Part shown: positions 35,457 to 45,654 of the stretch, one piece after another | How positions within the stretch are numbered: the stretch's first letter is position 1 | How the letters are laid out: the number at the start of each line of letters is the position of its first letter | Origin: Kosakonia sp. BYX6 | Lineage (GTDB): Bacteria > Pseudomonadota > Gammaproteobacteria > Enterobacterales > Enterobacteriaceae | DNA: 64,000 bases | Assembly (NCBI RefSeq): GCF_038449125.1 | Contig: NZ_CP151800.1 | Coordinates: 282,406-346,405, forward strand | Reading direction: 5' to 3' | Made by a program: the position numbers and the translations under genes | Notes under the pieces: model-generated | Databases searched by the model: none | What the model was told of the DNA's origin: nothing | What the model saw: only the letters and a program-made list of their open reading frames with translations

Positions 35457-36161
35457 TCAGTAGCGACGAAATGACGCCAGTTTTTGCACCTGGCGACCCC
35501 GGTGATCAAAGTTATCTTCGTGCAACCAGCCATTCATCATTGATGCGACGCCAGCCCATTCCCGCAGGGTGATTGAGAAGACTGTAATATCGCTCAGGTG
35601 CCCTTTGCGGATCTTTTTATCGCGCAGGACGCCTTCCTTCACAAAGCCAATTCGTTCCGCGGATTGAATAGCGTCCGTGTTATAACTGCTTGTTCTCCAT
35701 TCACATCTTCGATATTTCAGCTGATCAAAGAAATACGCCAGCACAATATAAAGACTCTCGGTGCTCATGCGCGTTCTTTTCATTAATGGCGTCCAGTTCA
35801 CGTCGCCAATATCAAAAGAGCCGTTTTCGGGATCGAATTTGCCGACGTAGAAAAGCCCTTTTATTTTCCCGTCAGCTTTATCCTTCACCGAAAAATAAAT
35901 CCGTTCAGGATGTGCCGCCAGGTTTCGTAAATAGGCGTAGCACGCGGTCATATTTGCGGGTCGGTGATCGCCAAGGTAGGTCCAGTCGCGTTCATCATCG
36001 ATACTTTGCCATTCCGGAAAGAGATCTTCGGCATGATCGACAACCAGCGGGACGACATCACAATAACGCCCTTTAAGGTAAATTTTTTCCGGCAACGGCC
36101 TTTTGGTCCACTCGGGAAACTCTTGCCCGATACGCTGACCATACTGATTAAAAAACTCCAT
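35457..36161 (-). CDS. GNAT-family (RimJ/RimL-like) N-acetyltransferase
   Basis: A 234-residue acetyltransferase. The core covers about residues 28-200, with MKRTRMSTESLYIVLAYFFD as the acetyl-CoA site region and RTSSYNTDAIQSAERIGFVK then EGVLRDKKIRKGHLSDITVF as the typical RimJ/RimL C-terminal half. GGAGGGGATA precedes the ATG. It converges on the SerC-like gene with a 52-bp gap, so it is not in that operon. Substrate is unknown; relatives acetylate ribosomal proteins, amino acids or antimicrobial compounds. Confidence 0.9.
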   Translation of the reverse strand: MEFFNQYGQRIGQEFPEWTKRPLPEKIYLKGRYCDVVPLVVDHAEDLFPEWQSIDDERDWTYLGDHRPANMTACYAYLRNLAAHPERIYFSVKDKADGKIKGLFYVGKFDPENGSFDIGDVNWTPLMKRTRMSTESLYIVLAYFFDQLKYRRCEWRTSSYNTDAIQSAERIGFVKEGVLRDKKIRKGHLSDITVFSITLREWAGVASMMNGWLHEDNFDHRGRQVQKLASFRRY

Positions 36162-36680
36162 TATCCCCTCCTGATGTTTACTAATTTAATCCGGCTTAAG
36201 TTCTATTAAATGGTAATTAAATATCTGTAGGGTGAATGCCGTAGGCATATAATGGTTAGTTTTATTTAAGTCATGAATAATAAATGATGCCGGGCAAAAA
36301 ACTTATACCGTTTTTCTTCTCGGGTGTCGCAGGATTAACGTGAAAATGCGAGAACACTCGCGAAACGATTAATACGTCAATTGACTCGGCTCAACGGGAA
36401 TAACACAATCGCAACTCACCATAAGTCAAATTACACAGCGTGTGAAATTTGACTTAAGTTTTCGCCTTTTGCTGTCGCGGGCATTTAACCTACTAAAATA
36501 TGACGTTTTTTTCGGTCAAATTACGGCGGATTAGGATAATTCCTGGCATTTCTTTCGCCGAATAATCAGACAATAAAGGTCTTTTCATTAACAAAATTCG
36601 TGCGGTAGCTTTTTGCTTTATCCGCAACGTTAAACTTAGGGACGTGCCCGGAGTGGCCCGTTTATGTCAGGATCCGATTT
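36162..36680. promoter_or_regulatory. vgrG upstream region with GTCAAATT repeats and inverted repeat
   Basis: A 519-bp AT-rich gap. AAGTCAAATT (36423-36432) and AATTTGACTT (36446-36455) form a perfect 10-bp inverted repeat. A third copy of the core, GTCAAATTA, is at 36515-36523, and a palindrome GTCAATTGAC is at 36376-36385. The shared GTCAAWT core suggests a regulator that controls the VgrG-Rhs module. The rest shows no recognised element. Confidence 0.5.
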
Positions 36681-38603
36681 ATGAGCAATCGTATTACTGT
36701 TCAGTTACCCGCCGAAGGACTGCTTTTTTGGAAAATCTCTGGTCGAGAAGCGTTGTCCGAGGCATTTGCGTTTAACCTGCAATTGCTCGGGACTGACGCA
36801 CGAATGGACCGCAGCAAATTGCTCGGCAAACCGGTCACGGTCACCCTTCCGACGCAAACCCTGTCAGGCAGCCGTTATCTCAATGGCAAAATCACCCGTG
36901 TTGCGGTGAGCGCCGTCGAACTCACAGGTACGCGCTACGCCGTTTACCAACTCACCGTCGAGCCCGATCTGTGGCCGATGAAACGTGACCGCAACCTGCG
37001 TATTTTCCAGGGGCAGACGGTGCCGCAAATCGTCAAAACTTTGCTCGGTGAATACCAGGTGAACCTGGAAGATAAGCTGACTGGCAGTTACCGCACCTGG
37101 GATTACTGCGTGCAGTACCAGGAGAGCAGCTTTGATTTCATCAGCCGCTTGATGGAACTGGAAGGGATCACCTATCACTTTCGCCACGATGCGGACAAAC
37201 ACACACTGGTGCTGACCGATGCGGTGACCCAGCATCAACCCTTTAGCGGTTATGAACTTATCCCTTATCACCAGACGCCATCGGGCGGCAGCACCGACGA
37301 AGAAGGCATCAGCCAATGGGCGCTGGAGGACAGCGTGACACCGGGGCTGTACAGCCTGGATGATTACGATTTCCGCAAACCCAATGCCTGGCTTTTCCAG
37401 GCGCGGCAAAACCCGAATTCCCCGTCGCCGGGCACCATTGATGTTTACGACTGGCCGGGGCGCTTTGTTGAACACGGTCACGGTGAGTTTTACGCCCGCA
37501 TCCGCCAGGAGCGCTGGCAGGTTGAACATCAACAAATCGAAGGCACGGCGACGGCGGTCGGCATTGTGCCTGGCTGCACATTTCAACTCACCAATGCCGC
37601 TTTCTTTAACGACAACGGTGAATATCTGGTCACCGCCGCGCACTACAATTTCGAAGAAAACCGTTATGCCAGCGGCGCGGACAGCGAAACCGTTCACCGC
37701 ATCGATTTCAGCGTGATTCCTTCTTCGGTGGTTTATCGACCCGCACAACAAACCCCCTGGCCACGCACATATGGCCCGCAAACCGCGCGCGTCGTCGGTC
37801 CGCAGGGTGAAAGCATCTGGACGGATCGCTACGGCCGGGTAAAAGTGAAATTCCATTGGGACAGACTGGCGAAGGGCGATGACACCAGCTCTTGCTGGGT
37901 CCGCGTTTCAAGTGCGTGGGCCGGCCAGGGCTTCGGCGGGGTGCAGGTTCCGCGCGTTGGCGATGAGGTGGTCATCGACTTTATCAATGGCGATCCGGAC
38001 CGGCCAATTATCACCGGGCGCGTGTATAACGAAGCCAGCATGCCGCCGTGGGCGCTGCCTGCTGCCGCCACGCAAATGGGTTTTCTCAGCCGTTCGAAAG
38101 ACGGTTCAGTGGATAACGCCAACGCCCTACGCTTTGAAGATAAAGCGGGCGAAGAGCAGGTGTGGGTTCAGGCCGAACGCAATCTTGATACCAACGTTAA
38201 AAATGACGAAACACGCAGCGTAGGCGGTTCGCAGACCGTTAACGTGACCCGCGATCATACGGGTACTGTGGCGGGCAAACACTTCCAGGCTACGCAACTG
38301 TCTCACGAGCAGGTGGTCGGCGGCGGGTTTACCCAGAAGGTGCAGGGCGCCATTGTGCAGGCGTCCGACAGCGGCATTATGCTGGTGGCGGGTAAATCGG
38401 CGCTTACGCTGGGTGCCAACGGGACTGTCACGCTCCAGTGCGTGAACTTCTCCATTGACGCGTCGGGGCATGGAGAAATCAATACGGGCGGTCTGCTGGA
38501 TTTAAATATCACAAAACCAAAAGAAGCTGGGGAAGTTGAACCAACCATTGCGCAAATCCAGGACGCGGTAAAAAAAGTATTCAATCAAGGGACGGATAAA
38601 TAA
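36681..38603 (+). CDS. vgrG: Type VI secretion tip protein VgrG (TssI)
   Basis: A 640-residue VgrG, the trimeric spike of the type VI secretion system. The gp27-like part is at about residues 1-330 (AFNLQLLGTDARMDRSKLLG), the gp5 OB-fold is near 370-460 (GPQGESIWTDRYGRVKVKFH and VPRVGDEVVIDFINGDPDRP), and a beta-helix tail runs to the end. There is no enzymatic C-terminal extension. It overlaps the next gene by one base (TAATG). No tss core genes are in the window, so this is an orphan module loaded by a system encoded elsewhere. Confidence 0.96.
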   Translation: MSNRITVQLPAEGLLFWKISGREALSEAFAFNLQLLGTDARMDRSKLLGKPVTVTLPTQTLSGSRYLNGKITRVAVSAVELTGTRYAVYQLTVEPDLWPMKRDRNLRIFQGQTVPQIVKTLLGEYQVNLEDKLTGSYRTWDYCVQYQESSFDFISRLMELEGITYHFRHDADKHTLVLTDAVTQHQPFSGYELIPYHQTPSGGSTDEEGISQWALEDSVTPGLYSLDDYDFRKPNAWLFQARQNPNSPSPGTIDVYDWPGRFVEHGHGEFYARIRQERWQVEHQQIEGTATAVGIVPGCTFQLTNAAFFNDNGEYLVTAAHYNFEENRYASGADSETVHRIDFSVIPSSVVYRPAQQTPWPRTYGPQTARVVGPQGESIWTDRYGRVKVKFHWDRLAKGDDTSSCWVRVSSAWAGQGFGGVQVPRVGDEVVIDFINGDPDRPIITGRVYNEASMPPWALPAAATQMGFLSRSKDGSVDNANALRFEDKAGEEQVWVQAERNLDTNVKNDETRSVGGSQTVNVTRDHTGTVAGKHFQATQLSHEQVVGGGFTQKVQGAIVQASDSGIMLVAGKSALTLGANGTVTLQCVNFSIDASGHGEINTGGLLDLNITKPKEAGEVEPTIAQIQDAVKKVFNQGTDK

Positions 38604-39022
38604 TGACGACGGCGCAGTTTGTACTTTCTGAAGGCGTCCTTAACCTGCCGGACGCGTACCAAGATCGCAGCATCAATGTGCTGAAATTCAAAAACGTTGC
38701 TGCGACGCTGGTCGTCACGCGCGCGTGGGATATCAAACCCGACGAAGATGAAAACTTCATCAACCAGCAGTTGGCGAAGGTCAAACGCAGCATGAAAAAG
38801 GTGGTGATGGGCGATGTTGACGACAGCGACATTGCTGGTCTGCCCGCTCGCGAAGTGTCGCTGCGCTTCGAAAACCAGCATGTCATGGTGTATGAAAAAC
38901 TCGCCGTTACGCGCGTTGAGAATCATCTGCTGGTGCTGACCTTCAGCCGTACAGAACCGTTTAATGCCGACGCTGATGCGTTCTGGGTGTCGATTAAATC
39001 GGGATTGCAGTTGAGGGCGTAA
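38603..39022 (+). CDS. EagR-type effector adaptor (DUF1795/DcrB-like)
   Basis: A 139-residue DUF1795 protein starting MTTAQFVLSEGVLNLPDAYQ. Known EagR chaperones of this family bind the N-terminal transmembrane and PAAR parts of Rhs effectors and help load them on VgrG. The gene lies exactly between vgrG and rhs, overlapping vgrG by one base and ending two bases before the rhs ATG. The Rhs partner has the PrePAAR motif and membrane segments that such chaperones shield. Function is assigned from family and context. Confidence 0.9.
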   Translation: MTTAQFVLSEGVLNLPDAYQDRSINVLKFKNVAATLVVTRAWDIKPDEDENFINQQLAKVKRSMKKVVMGDVDDSDIAGLPAREVSLRFENQHVMVYEKLAVTRVENHLLVLTFSRTEPFNADADAFWVSIKSGLQLRA

Positions 39023-39024
39023 GG

Positions 39025-42000
39025 ATGACGGATTACATCGCAGCCCGTATTGACGACCCGCTGATTCACAGCTCGGCGCTGGCTGACTTTGTTGGCGGGC
39101 TGGTGGAAGGGGCGATCGTGCTTGGCGTGACGGCCGCTGTGAGCTTCTTCGCAGGCCCGATTGTCGCCGCAGTGGTTGTCACCGGGCTGATTTTCAGCGG
39201 TGGGCTGGAAGCCGTTGGTAACGCGGCCGGAAATCTGGTCGATAGCCTGATAGACCCTGGGCCGCCGGATGCGCAAATCGTCTCCGGATCGGACGATGTT
39301 CATATCATGGGCAAAAAAGCGGCGCGCGCCGCCGCAACCGTGGATCGCGATTATTTGAACAGCCTCGCCGCCGCGCCGGATGACGAAAGTATCGACTGGG
39401 CGGCGATGGGCGCGTTAGCCCTTGCGAGCGCGGCTGCGGTTATGAAAACCGCAATGAACCCTACGGCGGCTTTACTCTCTGTTGCCGAGCGCGCCAGCCA
39501 TCTCACCCTGGACGATATGAAAAAGTGGGGCTCGAACCTGTGGGATGACTTAACGCAACCGACAGTAGAAAGCGCCAGCCCGTATGCCTCACCGATGCCA
39601 AAAGATAACGTTGACTGTAAAAAAGGCCATGCGGTCACCAGCAGCAACTTTGTCGCTCAAGGTTCGAGAACCGTCTTAATCAATAACCAACCTGCGGCGC
39701 GCAATGGTGAGAAAAGTACCTGCGAAGCCGAAATCAAAGTCAGCGAGAACCCGCGCGTGCGCATTGGCGGCGAGACCATTACGGTGCGCGATATTCGCAG
39801 CGGTAAAAACCAGCTGGCATATCTGCTGGGGAACATACTGGGCAGCGCCGGTTTGGGATTGCTGTCGCGCCTGGCCCGGTTGGCCTGTGAACGCATGCTT
39901 GTGCGCGGGCTTTTAAAAGAGATCATCTGTCCGCTCGGCGGCATCGCTGCTTCGGAGATCATCTCCGCGACGGTGCTCAGCGCGGCGAATACCGCCTACC
40001 CGGTGAACATTGCCAGCGGCGCAAAAATCCTCGCCAAAGAAGACGATCTCGACTTTATTCTGCCGGACCGCATGCCGCTCTACTGGCAGCGCATCTACAA
40101 CAGCCGTAACCGCGTCACTGGCATGTTAGGCACCGGCTGGATGCTGCCGTTCGAAACACGGCTTTATCGCCTGCCTGATAACCAGTTGATCTTCCGGGAT
40201 ATGAGCGGGCGTGAGCTGGGGCTGGGTGAAGTGTTGAGTGGCGATATGATTGTCTTCCCGGAAGATGGCCTGAAGCTATTTTCCAGCCCAAACGGCGCGA
40301 TGGTGATTCAGACTGGCGAAGGCGAGCATCAAGTTTATGAACCGGACCCTACTCGTCCCGGCGAATGGCGCATGCACCGCATATATGACCGCCACGAAAA
40401 TGCCCACTATTTTAGCTGGAACGAACAGGGGCAACTGGTGCGCATCTCCAGCGATAACGAAGCGTTGGATGTCGAGCTGGAATACGAAGCGCAGTTCAAG
40501 CGCTTAAACGCGGTTTATCAGATTTACGAAGGCGCGCGCCATTTGTTGGTTTCCTATCGCTATAACGAACAGGGGCAACTGATCGCTGTTACCGACGCCG
40601 ACGATATCGTGATCCGCCAGTTTGGCTGGGATCGCGCCAGCGATATGCTGGCCTGGCACCGTTTTTCAACGGGCTTAACGGTGCATTATCAATGGCGACC
40701 CACTGTAGATTCTCGCCACTGGCGCGTGAGCGCTTACCAGGTCCATGACGAACAAGACGCGGTGCTGGAAAAGTGGCGCATCGACGCCGATGAAACAAAG
40801 CGTTACGCCAGAGTCAGTAACGATGAAGGTGTGGTCAGCGAGCATCACTGGGATGAGATCTATCGCATCACGCGCTATACCGATGTGCATGGCGGCAAGT
40901 GGCAGTTTAACTGGGCGGGAAAATCCGAACAGTTGCTGGCCGTTGTGCAGCCGGACGGCGGACGTTGGGAGTATGCCTGGGACGAACGCGGCAACATGAT
41001 GCTGGAGCGCGACCCGCTGGATCGCGCGACAATGAAAACCTGGCATCCGCTCTATGATTTCCCGCTAAAAGAGGTGCTGCCGGACGGCGCTGTCTGGCAG
41101 TACGAATACAACCTGACGGGCGATGTGGTCGCGCTGACCGATCCAGAAGGCGGCGTCACCCGTTTCGAGTGGAACGGCCAGGGTGACTTAACCCTGCGCA
41201 TTGATGCGCTGGAGAACAGCCACCGCTTTTGGTGGGATGAGCTTGGGCAACTGATCCGCGAACAGGATTGCTCCGGCTACCAGAGCCGCCGCCAGTACGA
41301 TGCTGCCGGGCGATTGATACTCACCACCGATCCGCTGGGTAACACCGAACACTACCGTTGGAGCGCGGCATCACGTCTACAAACGTTTGTCCGCGCCGAC
41401 GGCCGGGAAACGCTGTTCCGCTACAACAACACCGGGTTGCTGTGCGGTCAGAGCATTGACGGCATAAGCGAGCGGAAAGTGACGCTCAATGCGCGCGGCC
41501 AGGTGACGGAAGCCATCGATCCTGCCGGGCATGTGACGCGTTTTCGCTTCAACCGCGCGGGTCGCCTGGTGACGCTGACCAATGCCAACAATCAGGATTG
41601 GCGTTTCGACTACACGCCAGCCGGGCTATTGTCGCGCCAGTACGATTACGCCGGGCGACGGACGGAATATCACTACAACGCCGCGCAGCAGGTCGCCACG
41701 CTGGTGCGCCATCCCGCCAGTGGCAGCAGTTTGCCGCCGCAGGTAATGAATTATGAATACGACACCATCGGACGCTTAACGGCGCGGGAAACCGGGCAGC
41801 ACCGCACCGAGTACCGTTACAGCGCGCTGGCGACGGAAATCCGCCGGTATGCCTACAGCGAGTGGCGGCAGTCGGTCATTGAGATGCGTGAGCCGGAGAA
41901 TGGCGAACTCATTGTCCTTGAGCGCAACAAACTCGGCGATCTGGTGAGCGAGGAGAATCATTCCGGTAAGTATCAACACCAGTACGACGTGCTAAGTAAC

Positions 42001-43521
42001 CTGAGTGCCACCACTTTTCCGGACGGACGTCAGTTGCAGTTCCTGCGCTACGGTACCGGGCATCTGCTGGAGATGCAGCTGTTGTTTGGCGGCCAGACAC
42101 TGCCCGTTACCAGCTATCAGCGCGATAAGCTGCACCGGGAAACGCACCGCACGATGGGCGCGCTGGATCTGGAAACGCAGTACGACATCGCCGGGCGCAT
42201 TACGCAGCGCCACTGCACAGACAATGCGCGCCAGCGTCTGGTCTTTGAGCGCCGCTATCAGTGGGATCGCGCCGACCAGATAATCCGCCGGATGATCACC
42301 GATGGCGCACCGGCGACCCCGGCAGAGAAGTACCGTCAGTCGCTGTGGGGCTACGATGCCGCAGGCCGCATGACAAAAAGCATGCAGCCTGGCGGGGAAG
42401 AGCGTTTCTGGTACGACGCGGCGGATAACCGCACAACGCCGGATTTACAGCCGGTGTGGAATAACCTGCTGAGGCGCCTCGACGGCGTGCGCCGGGAGTA
42501 TGACGGATTCGGCCGCATGACAGAGCGCCATGACGCTCATCGCGGCGTCACACAGCGTTACAGCTATGACGACGAGCACCGTATCAGCCAGGTCATCATT
42601 GATGGCGATACGGAGTTCACGAAAGCCGAATACCGTTACGACGCGCTCGGTCGCCGCACGGAAAAACAGGTCTGGCGTCGCCACGCCCGCAAACCTGAAC
42701 GCACACAGTACGCCTGGTCCGGTCTGCATATGGTGGGTGAAAGCAGCGACAGCAATCCGGATGCGTCAGTGCAGTATGTCTATACTGAAAACAGTTATGA
42801 ACCGCTGGCGCGTATCGACAACCACGGGCAGCATGCGGAAGTTTACTGGTATCACACGGAGCTGAACGGCCTGCCGGAAAGCGTCACCGACAGCAGCGGC
42901 GACACCGTATGGCGCGGGGCATCAACGGCCTGGGGCCGCAGCCTGCGGGAAAGCGCCTCTGCCGCGTGGGATACGCCGCAGAACCTGCGCTTCCAGGGCC
43001 AGTACCTGGACCGTGAAACGGGCCTGCATTACAACACCTTCCGCTACTACGACCCGAGCGGCGGATGTTACACCCAGATGGACCCGATAGGGCTGCTGGG
43101 TGGGTTGAACACGTATACGTATGTCGTGGATCCGCTGGTGTGGGTGGATCCGTTGGGGTTGGCTGGCTGCAATGCACGATATCCTTCAAGAAAAGCTGCG
43201 CTGAGAGCCGCCAAAAGGGATGCTGGTATACCAATGAAACAACAGCCAGTTGCTGTGAAGAAAGTTCAGCTAACAGATAGAGATGGACACGCTATAAAAG
43301 ATGATAATTTTAATGTTTTGGAGTCAAGGGAGTATCATTTTGCACAGCATGATGGTTCAAAAATAGTTATTCAAGAACATTCTGCTGGTCATATATACGG
43401 CCCTCCGGGAACGCCAGGAAATCAAGGGGCACACTTTAATCCGCGGCCATTTAATCCTATAACTGGAGATGGCATGAGGAACGGTTCTGTTCACGGAACA
43501 TATGACCATTATGAGTACTAG
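39025..43521 (+). CDS. Rhs-family T6SS effector with nuclease-like C-terminal tip
   Basis: A 1498-residue Rhs protein. From the N-terminus: PrePAAR motif AARIDDPLIH (6-15), a membrane stretch (about 22-60), a PAAR-like region (about 190-255), a second hydrophobic stretch (about 262-285), then the Rhs cage from about 316 with many YD repeats (such as YDAAGRLILTTDPLGNTEHY). The core ends with DPIGLLGGLNTYTYVVDPL and DPLGLAG at residue 1381. The 117-residue tip (43168-43521) contains IVIQEHSAGH and GAHFNPRPF. This Glu-His, His, His pattern matches the Tox-HNH-EHHH (HNH/EndoVII) polymorphic toxins, so DNase activity is likely. GC content drops sharply at the tip, showing recombination there. Confidence 0.93.
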   Translation: MTDYIAARIDDPLIHSSALADFVGGLVEGAIVLGVTAAVSFFAGPIVAAVVVTGLIFSGGLEAVGNAAGNLVDSLIDPGPPDAQIVSGSDDVHIMGKKAARAAATVDRDYLNSLAAAPDDESIDWAAMGALALASAAAVMKTAMNPTAALLSVAERASHLTLDDMKKWGSNLWDDLTQPTVESASPYASPMPKDNVDCKKGHAVTSSNFVAQGSRTVLINNQPAARNGEKSTCEAEIKVSENPRVRIGGETITVRDIRSGKNQLAYLLGNILGSAGLGLLSRLARLACERMLVRGLLKEIICPLGGIAASEIISATVLSAANTAYPVNIASGAKILAKEDDLDFILPDRMPLYWQRIYNSRNRVTGMLGTGWMLPFETRLYRLPDNQLIFRDMSGRELGLGEVLSGDMIVFPEDGLKLFSSPNGAMVIQTGEGEHQVYEPDPTRPGEWRMHRIYDRHENAHYFSWNEQGQLVRISSDNEALDVELEYEAQFKRLNAVYQIYEGARHLLVSYRYNEQGQLIAVTDADDIVIRQFGWDRASDMLAWHRFSTGLTVHYQWRPTVDSRHWRVSAYQVHDEQDAVLEKWRIDADETKRYARVSNDEGVVSEHHWDEIYRITRYTDVHGGKWQFNWAGKSEQLLAVVQPDGGRWEYAWDERGNMMLERDPLDRATMKTWHPLYDFPLKEVLPDGAVWQYEYNLTGDVVALTDPEGGVTRFEWNGQGDLTLRIDALENSHRFWWDELGQLIREQDCSGYQSRRQYDAAGRLILTTDPLGNTEHYRWSAASRLQTFVRADGRETLFRYNNTGLLCGQSIDGISERKVTLNARGQVTEAIDPAGHVTRFRFNRAGRLVTLTNANNQDWRFDYTPAGLLSRQYDYAGRRTEYHYNAAQQVATLVRHPASGSSLPPQVMNYEYDTIGRLTARETGQHRTEYRYSALATEIRRYAYSEWRQSVIEMREPENGELIVLERNKLGDLVSEENHSGKYQHQYDVLSNLSATTFPDGRQLQFLRYGTGHLLEMQLLFGGQTLPVTSYQRDKLHRETHRTMGALDLETQYDIAGRITQRHCTDNARQRLVFERRYQWDRADQIIRRMITDGAPATPAEKYRQSLWGYDAAGRMTKSMQPGGEERFWYDAADNRTTPDLQPVWNNLLRRLDGVRREYDGFGRMTERHDAHRGVTQRYSYDDEHRISQVIIDGDTEFTKAEYRYDALGRRTEKQVWRRHARKPERTQYAWSGLHMVGESSDSNPDASVQYVYTENSYEPLARIDNHGQHAEVYWYHTELNGLPESVTDSSGDTVWRGASTAWGRSLRESASAAWDTPQNLRFQGQYLDRETGLHYNTFRYYDPSGGCYTQMDPIGLLGGLNTYTYVVDPLVWVDPLGLAGCNARYPSRKAALRAAKRDAGIPMKQQPVAVKKVQLTDRDGHAIKDDNFNVLESREYHFAQHDGSKIVIQEHSAGHIYGPPGTPGNQGAHFNPRPFNPITGDGMRNGSVHGTYDHYEY

Positions 43522-43534
43522 CGAGGAATATTGT

Positions 43535-43930
43535 ATGTGGTTTGATACTGCGCATGGCAAAGAAAAAATTAAATTCATGTTCAACAATGAATTAGCTCTA
43601 GATAATATTGAATTTGAAAGTTTTCAATTTTATGACCAGTCAAAAGTAAGATTGTGCTTTAACTCAAGAAATATACCTTCAAGAGTTCCAGAAAAATGGA
43701 AAATAAATAATTTCAATGGATTGTCAATAACTTTATCTTTTATAGGCTTAATTCAATTCGATATGGTGGGATCGCGCATTGGATTTGAATGTTCTCCTAT
43801 AATTGAGAACACGGGGGATGTAATTTTTGCGAAAATAGAAGATGAAAGAAAAAATTTTCGGTTGAGTTTATCAGCAGAAGTCATGGTTATAGATTCGATA
43901 GAGCCATATTTAGATCAAAGATGGAAATGA
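43535..43930 (+). CDS. Candidate immunity protein for the Rhs tip
   Basis: A 131-residue acidic AT-rich ORF starting 14 bp after the rhs stop. The start at 43535 (MWFDTAHGKEKIKFMFNNEL) is favoured because GAGG lies 8 nt upstream; the frame is open to an ATG at 43502, inside rhs. No signal peptide or membrane segment. Position directly after an Rhs toxin tip, size and low GC content are the usual marks of a cognate immunity gene. I do not recognise the family with confidence; some patterns recall Imm50-like proteins. It would have to neutralise a cytoplasmic nuclease. Confidence 0.75.
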   Translation: MWFDTAHGKEKIKFMFNNELALDNIEFESFQFYDQSKVRLCFNSRNIPSRVPEKWKINNFNGLSITLSFIGLIQFDMVGSRIGFECSPIIENTGDVIFAKIEDERKNFRLSLSAEVMVIDSIEPYLDQRWK

Positions 43931-43969
43931 TCCGATAAGGATCTCATTGGTTTTATTCGCTCAAGCAAT

Positions 43970-44002
43970 ATCTTCCGCTACTGGTATTTAGTATCGGAAG
44001 AT
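43970..44002 (+). terminator. Hairpin after the immunity gene
   Basis: ATCTTCCG (43970-43977) pairs with CGGAAGAT (43995-44002), an 8-bp stem 40 bp after the immunity stop. A GGTTGTTTTT stretch follows about 12 bases later. Possibly a terminator of the module. Confidence 0.45.
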
Positions 44003-44260
44003 TTGATGGTTGTTTTTATAGGCCTTGCATATGATGCAGGCAGAAAAACCAATGTTTCCAATATGATATGGCTGTTTATATTTTACATAAACCCAATGAA
44101 TTTTGGTGGTCATAATAAATAAAAACTCACTAATTTGGTTCAAATAAAAATAGTTAATATAATGATCTTTTTAATTAATTTTTTTACTTTTTATTTGTTG
44201 TGGAATAAATATCGTCAATTAGATGAGTATAAATAGATAAGCGAAGATTCAAGATTTTAA

Positions 44261-44782
44261 GGTTTCAACATATTGGACGACTGGTTCAATGGTTTATATG
44301 ACATCCAACCAACTGAAGTGTATATTGAATGTTTCTATGCTTTGATGAGGCTCAGTTTTGACTCAGGATATGAACCTGAAGGACAGCCTGACGGAGAGTT
44401 TATCTTGATTCCCCAAAGAAATGGCTGTAATAAAAATCAAAATAACAGGCGGTGTTGAAGTCAGTATTAATATTATGAGGTACTTCATGTCGTTGGGTTT
44501 ACATATAAAATGTGAAGATAAACTGTTTCAGTTAGAAATCAGTGAGTCGTTGCATTCTTCTATCTTTTCTAACTCTACAAGATGGAGTTGTTTTAAACAG
44601 TTACGAAAAATAAAAGACTAGTATTGTGCAGATTGTTTATTCAAAAAAATGAAGCAGCTTTATTTATTAGCGAGTTCATTAATATTTGTGAAGAAAATTC
44701 AATTAGTGAGGATAAGGTTAATGAAATTAGTGAGTTAATTAAAGGAAGAAAAATAGATTATATAAGGGTCAGCGGCGATTAA
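44261..44782 (+). pseudogene. Frameshifted remnant of an AT-rich gene
   Basis: Three open stretches follow one another in changing frames: 44261-44458 (ending in GQPDGEFILIPQRNG), 44421-44621 (AVIKIKITGGVEVSINIMRY) and 44618-44782 (a helical Glu/Ile-rich end, NEISELIKGRKIDYIRVSGD). The first and third share a frame, so two compensating shifts could restore about 170 codons. The parts look coding in composition but none has a good start. Probably a decayed immunity or tip gene; the family is unknown. Confidence 0.4.
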
Positions 44783-45349
44783 TAAAACAAAGCCGAAAGC
44801 AGACTTGAGATTACTTTTTGCTTTATTATTTGATTGATGAAATGGCAGTTAGGATTAGGATGAATATGTATGATTAATGTAATTCAACTTTGAAGTTGCT
44901 TGGATGTGTAAGCAGTATTCTATTTTTAATGTTGATTATATCCTGCCAGGTGGGTCAATGATGTTGGAATGGATAATTCTAAAATGTTTAGTATAGGGTA
45001 ATTTCAAGTTACAATGGTGTAATAAAAAACTTTATTATGAGAATAAGTGATAAGGATCTTAAGCGAAAAAAAACACATACTTATGTTATTGAAAAATATC
45101 ACTCGTCATTACCATGATAAAATAGAGAATATTAATATTTTTAGAAATGTAAAGTTAGGAAATAAAATAAATTTAGGGGGAGATGTGTTCTGATGAGAAG
45201 GGTTTTATTTAATGTCACCTAGCAGTTTTTAGAAAAACTTAATATCATTAATGTTGAGCTCAAAGTTTTTGTGACTAGGTATTTATAATGCGAATAAAAT
45301 TTATATATTCAAATATAGCTTTGCATGTTTCATTGATAAATTTCAGTAA

Positions 45350-45654
45350 AAGCGATTTGTGATTTTTTATGATAATCATTATACTGTTTCTGAAAATCAA
45401 AATAATAAAATTCAGCGTTCCTTAGAAGGTGTTAGATTATAATAATTAAAAATTTTGGAAGTATAAAAGATGTTGTTGTAAATGATGAAAGCATAATATT
45501 TCTTGATAAAGTTATTGTGAATGACATCATTGTGTGAAAATTAATTGATAAAATCATCAGTAAAACTCATGATAGATTTTCGATTGATATCATCGCGTCT
45601 AACCTTCAGGACTCTTTTTATTTTCCATTTAAACCCTGGAGAGAAATACTATGA
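45350..45654 (+). pseudogene. Broken ORF once coupled to the 45651 gene
   Basis: A reading frame with VIFYDNHYTVSENQNNKIQR runs to a stop near 45441. A shift then leads into NFGSIKDVVVNDESIIFLDK, a TGA near 45535, and an open end KTHDRFSIDIIASNLQDSFY finishing at 45654. Its TGA overlaps the next ATG as ATGA. Such overlap is typical for partner genes, so this looks like a decayed toxin tip or sister immunity gene. Identity is unknown. Confidence 0.4.

Noticed and set aside
45083-45193. 36-codon ORF in the AT-rich scar
   Set aside because: Short frames are frequent in such AT-rich sequence; no convincing ribosome site or homology.
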